From positions 67,613,758-67,677,757 of the forward strand of contig CM056383.1 of NCBI GenBank assembly GCA_029718625.1: a DNA stretch of 64,000 nt, in the 5' to 3' direction. This DNA comes from Synaphobranchus kaupii (taxonomy: Eukaryota > Chordata > Actinopteri > Anguilliformes > Synaphobranchidae). The position numbers were made by a program, and so were the translations under genes. A model generated the notes under the pieces. It saw nothing but the letters and a program-made list of their open reading frames with translations, ran no database searches and was not told the origin of the DNA. Positions 46,901-64,000 of the stretch are shown here, in pieces. Each line of letters begins with the position of its first letter. The first letter of the stretch is position 1.

Positions 46901-47926
46901 CCAATTACACCAGCAAAAATGAGATGCAAGCGGTTTCTTCAATGTGGGTCATATAGGCTACTCACTGCATTTAGCAGGTGAGTAAATGCAGCTTTGCAGT
47001 AGGTCATTTTGTTTTGTGTAAGATATGCATTTTAAGCTTGTCAGGGCAAGTGGATTCAACAAAATATTACTCAAGATTCTACTTTCCAAACACTCACAAC
47101 TAACATATGATGCTACAACAACACTGCTGTTATACAACACACAACTACAGAGAGCATGTTGTACTGACTGGGCAGTTCATCTGGATATCTGCAGGTTAAA
47201 GCTACACTACCTGACCAAAAGTATATGGACACCTGCTCATCCAACCTCTCATTCCAAAATCATGGGCATTAATATGGAGTTGTCCCCCCTTTGCTGCTAT
47301 AACTGCCTCCAGTCTCCTGGGAAGGCTTTCCACTAGATGCTGGAACATTTGTTTCCATTCAGTCAGAAGAGCATTAGTGAGGTCGGGCACTGATGTGGGG
47401 CTATTAGGCCTGGTTCGCAGTCGGCTTTCCAACTGATCCCAATGGTGTTTTATGGGGTTGAGGTCAGGTCAGGCCAGTCAAGCTCTTCCATGCCAATCTC
47501 AAACAAACCATTTCTGTACGGACCTCTATCTGTGTACGGGGGCATTGTCATTCTGAAACAGGAAAGGGCCTTCCCCCAAACTGTTGCCACAAAATTGGAA
47601 ATCCAGAATCGTCTAGAATGTCATTGTATGCTGTAGTGTTAAGACTTGCCGTCACTGGAACCAAGGAGCCTAGCCTGAACCATGAAAAACAGCCCCAGAC
47701 CAAGGGGTGTCCACATATGTTTGGCTATACAGTGTATATTTAATAAAGAAAGAAAACACTAAAATTATCATGGACGTTCACCGATAGTGTTTCAACATTA
47801 CATCGAAGCTAGCTTGCAATTAGGCCTACGGCAACTTACTTTGCCATGCGAGTCGAACAGATGCTGCGTGCAGGCTGCCGTTCCATCATAATCTGCATAG
47901 GGATTCTTTAAGGCTCTCGTATCCAT
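35608..47926 (-). CDS. lancl1: LanC-like protein 1, complete coding region in nine exons
   Basis: The coding exons, in order, are 47840-47926, 44736-44853, 43695-43902, 41155-41302, 40295-40441, 39904-40086, 38816-38992, 36669-36741 and 35608-35684. They join in frame to 1218 nt, giving 405 residues; human LANCL1 has 399. LanC-like proteins are cytosolic double-barrel proteins related to lantibiotic cyclases; mammalian members bind glutathione and add it to dehydroamino acids. The zinc-site motifs are intact: HWCHG with Cys282, and GLCHG with Cys328 and His329, six residues later than human Cys276/Cys322/His323, as expected from the longer N-terminus. Other conserved blocks are [46 protein letters not shown] and FPSGNYPPC. 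Several introns carry large tandem repeats next to exon edges. Every boundary is GT-AG and phases agree. Confidence 0.96.
35872..36078. repeat. 34-bp minisatellite, six copies
   Basis: The unit is ATCATAATAAACAAATTGTG followed by TAACAGTGTATTGT. It lies in lancl1 intron 8, about 190 bp from exon 9. Confidence 0.94.
36669..36741 (-). CDS. lancl1: lancl1 coding exon 8, residues 357-380
   Basis: The exon is 73 nt between a TTGTAG acceptor and a GTGAGT donor. It encodes [20 protein letters not shown] followed by SLFE, near identical to the known family C-terminal region. Confidence 0.95.
37417..37519 (+). repeat. three copies of ACTACAACTCCCAAGCAC separated by A/T tracts
   Basis: The copies lie at about 37421, 37461 and 37502. 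The core ACTACAACTCCCA matches the ZNF143 (Staf) binding motif ACTACAAYTCCCA. The spacers are homopolymer A and T tracts. Confidence 0.8.
38239..38712. mobile_element. hAT-like MITE in lancl1 intron 7, intact 8-bp target duplication
   Basis: The element begins TAGGGCTGGGCGATATATCG and ends TCGCGCAGCTCTA. The flanks 38231-38238 and 38713-38720 are both CTTCAACA. No coding sequence is recognised. Confidence 0.8.
38816..38992 (-). CDS. lancl1: lancl1 coding exon 7, residues 298-356, zinc ligands Cys328 and His329
   Basis: The exon is 177 nt in phase 0 (GGGCAG acceptor, GTGAGA donor). It encodes [40 protein letters not shown] and HLYRACK. Confidence 0.96.
39316..39918. repeat. tandem array of lancl1 exon 6 5' splice sites in (GT)n context
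   Basis: On the minus strand nine copies of CTGCAGGCACACAAGGT followed by (G/A)(C/T)GTACTCAG-type sequence lie downstream of the genuine exon end. In plus coordinates CCTTGTGTGCCTGCAG recurs near 39324, 39371, 39431, 39541, 39601, 39673, 39719, 39778, 39840 and at the real boundary 39903. Copies are separated by GT tracts of variable length. Every copy keeps a GT after AAG. Confidence 0.95.
39904..40086 (-). CDS. lancl1: lancl1 coding exon 6, residues 237-297, zinc ligand Cys282
   Basis: The exon is 183 nt, encoding [38 protein letters not shown] and ending ...GCACACAAG before a GTACGT donor. The last bases of the exon plus the donor are the core of the tandem array that follows in the intron (39316-39903). 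Confidence 0.95.
40295..40441 (-). CDS. lancl1: lancl1 coding exon 5, residues 188-236
   Basis: The exon is 147 nt and in phase 0 at both ends (TTTCCAG acceptor, GTGAAT donor). It encodes [17 protein letters not shown] followed by [20 protein letters not shown], the most conserved LANCL block. Confidence 0.96.
41155..41302 (-). CDS. lancl1: lancl1 coding exon 4, residues 138-187
   Basis: The exon is 148 nt between a GCCCCAG acceptor and a GTGAGG donor. It encodes [34 protein letters not shown] and [10 protein letters not shown]. The 54-bp repeat array begins about 25-30 nt before the acceptor. Confidence 0.95.
41331..42960. repeat. 54-bp minisatellite, about 30 copies, in lancl1 intron 3
   Basis: Units contain CCGGCCAATCACAGCAGAGA, AGGGCCACACGTACATTAGC and AGA(A/G)CACTACCACA. 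Most copies are identical apart from an A/G switch in AGAACAC versus AGAGCAC. Since 54 is a multiple of three, long open frames arise on both strands by chance. Confidence 0.98.
43695..43902 (-). CDS. lancl1: lancl1 coding exon 3, residues 69-137
   Basis: The exon is 208 nt and encodes [34 protein letters not shown] and AADDC-type sequence before a GTCAGC donor. A run of 26 cytosines on the transcribed sense begins about 20 nt before the acceptor. Confidence 0.95.
43924..43949. repeat. 26-base G homopolymer (C on lancl1 sense)
   Basis: An uninterrupted G run lies about 20 nt from the lancl1 exon 3 acceptor. In the transcript it is poly-C and would form part of the polypyrimidine tract. Confidence 0.95.
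44306..44448. mobile_element. small inverted-repeat MITE in lancl1 intron 2
   Basis: TTTAGCGTGTGCAAAACCTT (44306-44325) and AAGGTTTTGCACACGCTAAA (44429-44448) are perfect 20-bp inverted repeats. An internal 23-base stretch (from 44373) recurs at 44698 next to the lancl1 exon 2 donor. Confidence 0.8.
44736..44853 (-). CDS. lancl1: lancl1 coding exon 2, residues 30-68
   Basis: The exon is 118 nt between a CCTGAAG acceptor and a GTAAGG donor. It encodes [20 protein letters not shown] and then [19 protein letters not shown]. It ends in phase 1. Sequence just past the donor shares 23 bases with a small inverted-repeat element near 44373. Confidence 0.94.
45754..46472. mobile_element. hAT-like element carrying an internal 30-bp satellite
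   Basis: The ends GGTGATGGGCAACTT and AGTTGCCCATCCCTG are inverted repeats typical of fish hAT elements. The interior has a ten-unit tandem array. No matching target duplication was found. Confidence 0.6.
45951..46249. repeat. 30-bp tandem array, ten copies, inside the hAT-like element
   Basis: The unit is TGGTGTCGATACGGTGCTGA followed by TTTAGCTAGC. The first and last units carry GCGAGC instead of GCTAGC; two inner units carry ATAAGG instead of ATACGG. Confidence 0.97.
47205..47734. mobile_element. Tc1-like transposon relic in lancl1 intron 1
   Basis: The ends CACTACCTGACCAAAAGTAT and GGCTATACAGTG, each with an inner GTCCACATA or TATGGACAC motif, form inverted repeats flanked by TA. On the minus strand a frame reads [19 protein letters not shown] and [14 protein letters not shown], like the C-terminal end of Tc1 transposases. 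The rest of the transposase is gone. Confidence 0.8.
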
Positions 47927-47980
47927 ATTGTGTGGCGCTGTTCAAATTCTGGGTCACACAACTCTGATCGCTGGCTCGTC
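47840..47980 (-). CDS. lancl1: lancl1 exon with start codon, residues 1-29
   Basis: The minus strand has an acceptor TAATTTACAG ending at 47981, 54 nt of 5' UTR, then ATG at 47926-47924 and 87 coding nt to a GTAAGT donor. The product begins [23 protein letters not shown] is the conserved LANCL1 N-terminus. The acceptor implies an upstream non-coding exon nearer the shared promoter, whose limits I cannot fix. Confidence 0.9.
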
Positions 47981-48499
47981 CTGTAAATTAGACGGCGATA
48001 TGAGATGCGAGCCTAACAGGCCTATTACGTTTTTTTAACTACAAACAAACACTCAGAATTCAAAAGAGAAAGAAACCTGCAGATAGCACAATGAAAACAT
48101 TCGCATTGACTGGTTGAATCTTCACATGCGGATTTATCCACCAATGTTTTTTTTCCTTTCACGAACTACAGGCCGTGGACGATGGACCCTTATGCAATTT
48201 AATTCGCAACCAGCTAAGTTAGTCAAATGTAACCAGCTTGTCAGGTCATCTCAATTGTGTTTGACTTTAAATTGCTTAAAGTCATGTCTATGTTTTTTTT
48301 TAGCTAGAAAGCTAATTAGCTAGCTAACGCTACATGGCTAAATTAGCTTTCGATCTAAACGCATAGGATACAATCCTGCCTGCTAGCAAGCTAATCTTCT
48401 GCTAGCCAATTTAACGTTACACTCAAATACACACGAACTAACCACGAACAAATAATATAGTTACTCTGAGCTAGCTGTCTACCTTATTTTTAAGGGTAA

Positions 48500-49424
48500 G
48501 GCGGTGTGTAGACCATAATCATCACAACCCGTCCTTTGATATTTTGGTTGGCTAACCAGCTACGTAACGTAGCTGGAGCATGCGCTTGTGTCAGAAACAC
48601 CGGCGTAAGGAAGTTAGCTATAACATTAGCCTAGCCGAGTCAAACTCACAGTTATAAATACATGTCTATGATCTAATAATAGATAGCTAGATGATTTCAT
48701 ATCAGCCCTCCGTTTGTACCAACTCCGTTTCAAGCAGCGTGCTAGTGAATTTAGGATAATTAAGCGAACAAGACAATTTCAGTGATACACACCTGAACGA
48801 ATAATTCAAGTTGTATAAAATGTATTGCTAAATACGAAAACGCGGCCAAAATGATGTTATTACAACATATTCAATTTTTCAAAGAAAGCAAAGCGTAGCA
48901 TTAAACGACTCAAGAATTTCGCATAGGATATTCGTTGCTCCACCCCAGAGCGTACATGCAACCTCGGCTCCACCCTAAACCCCGCCACGTCGAATGCAAT
49001 CGAACCAATCATAGCTGAGAGCGCGTTATAAGCGAAGAGAAAAGCAATACAGTAGAACCAATGATAGCTGAGAGCGCGTTATGAGCGAAGAGAAAAGCAA
49101 CATTGCATTGTTTCCCACCCGCCTGTCCAATTCTTTGCCTCGGATATAGTACTACTTTTAACCATACAGCGTGGTCAGACCGGGTGAAACATGCGGACAG
49201 CTGAGAAGTAGCTTTAGCTTACCCTTCACCCACATTTATTCGAATCAAGACTATTGTTTTGTTAAATAGGACATTTAGTCTGTCAAGTGCATGAGTTGTT
49301 GGCGTAAAATCTCCTCCCGGACAAGTTCTGCAAGCTAGCTAAGTTACCTTACACTTTGTCATTTAGAAATACTAAGAAACAGCATAGTTCTTGCTGAGTA
49401 ACTACTCAAAACATTTAAAGAAAA
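48500..49424. promoter_or_regulatory. shared divergent promoter region of lancl1 and cps1
   Basis: The two start codons are 1.5 kb apart and face away from each other. The spacer holds a 53-bp direct duplication with CCAAT boxes, a short hyphenated palindrome CTACGTAACGTAG near 48560, and no clear TATA box for either gene. Start sites cannot be fixed from sequence alone. Confidence 0.5.
49002..49100 (+). repeat. duplicated 53-bp CCAAT-box module
   Basis: Two near-identical units start at 49002 and 49055. Each has CCAAT (49005-49009 and 49058-49062), then TAGCTGAGAGCGCGTTAT and AGCGAAGAGAAAAGCAA. They differ at only a few positions. Confidence 0.85.
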
Positions 49425-63592
<14,168 letters not shown>

Positions 63593-63696
63593 GTGAGCGA
63601 AACCCACATTCACTCAACGTGCAACTGAGACACGGGCACTGACTGAAACACAAGCTGTGAGTCTTGAGTTCCAGACCCTGGGATCAATTGAAGGTA

Positions 63697-63981
63697 CACT
63701 GCAAAAACCAAAGAATAAGTCAATCTTAATGAGCATTTTAGTCTTATATTTAGACTAAATCTTATTTTTATTACTTTCTTGCTAAATAAGACAAAAATAT
63801 TGCCAATGGGGTGGGAATTTCACTTGTTACAAAAAGTAACTTAAAACAAACTAATATTTTCTACTTGAGAGAAGAAAAAAAAAAGATTTTAAGTGTTATT
63901 TTACAAGTTTAGTCTTAGTCTTGTAAGTTTAGTCTCATTACGAGACTAAAACACTTGTTAAGACAGACATTGTTTGCAGTG
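63697..63981. mobile_element. MITE with CACTGCAAA ends and TA target duplication in cps1 intron 16
   Basis: It starts CACTGCAAAAACC and ends GTTTGCAGTG, flanked by TA on both sides (63695-63696 and 63982-63983). The interior is A/T-rich with several AGACTAAA-type inverted motifs. Confidence 0.8.
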
Positions 63982-64000
63982 TAACGCTGATAACGTGACA

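Overview
The window is vertebrate nuclear DNA, almost certainly from a ray-finned fish. It has long introns with GT-AG boundaries, teleost-style hAT, Tc1 and L2 repeats, dense micro- and minisatellites, and the conserved gene order myl1 - lancl1 - cps1, the order known around human MYL1, LANCL1 and CPS1. One L2-type LINE ends in a (TGTAA)n tail like the eel element UnaL2. That hints at an elopomorph-like fish but does not prove it.

Layout. Positions 1-23,980 form a gene-poor intergenic region in which I recognise no exon; it holds minisatellites, an L2 LINE fragment, hAT and Tc1-type elements and possible conserved non-coding DNA. myl1 (fast skeletal myosin essential light chain, minus strand, six coding exons, 192 residues) runs from 29,498 to 24,451, with a TATA-like box and a perfect MEF2 consensus upstream. 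29,600-35,600 is repeat-rich spacer. lancl1 (LanC-like protein 1, minus strand, nine coding exons, 405 residues) runs from 47,926 to 35,608. cps1 (carbamoyl-phosphate synthetase, plus strand) starts at 49,425; sixteen exons encoding residues 1-611 are present and the gene continues past the window end. lancl1 and cps1 diverge from a shared spacer that carries a duplicated CCAAT module.

Biology. myl1 is a sarcomere gene. lancl1 has the complete zinc-site motifs of the LanC family. cps1 has a mitochondrial-type leader and an intact Cys-His-Glu glutaminase triad, so it should be the glutamine-using fish enzyme (CPS III) rather than the ammonia-using mammalian CPS I.

The most unusual signal is a set of tandem repeats anchored on exon edges. 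In lancl1 the end of exon 6 with its 5' splice site is copied nine more times in a GT-rich array, each copy resembling a 9-nt in-frame microexon. In cps1 the exon 2 donor is followed by four near-identical copies. In myl1 the exon 4 acceptor is duplicated 135 bp away. A 30-copy 54-bp array abuts the lancl1 exon 4 acceptor, and a roughly 700-bp AGC/AGT array abuts the cps1 exon 3 acceptor. All gene models were built by hand from reading frame, splice consensus and family knowledge; nothing was confirmed by alignment or RNA data.
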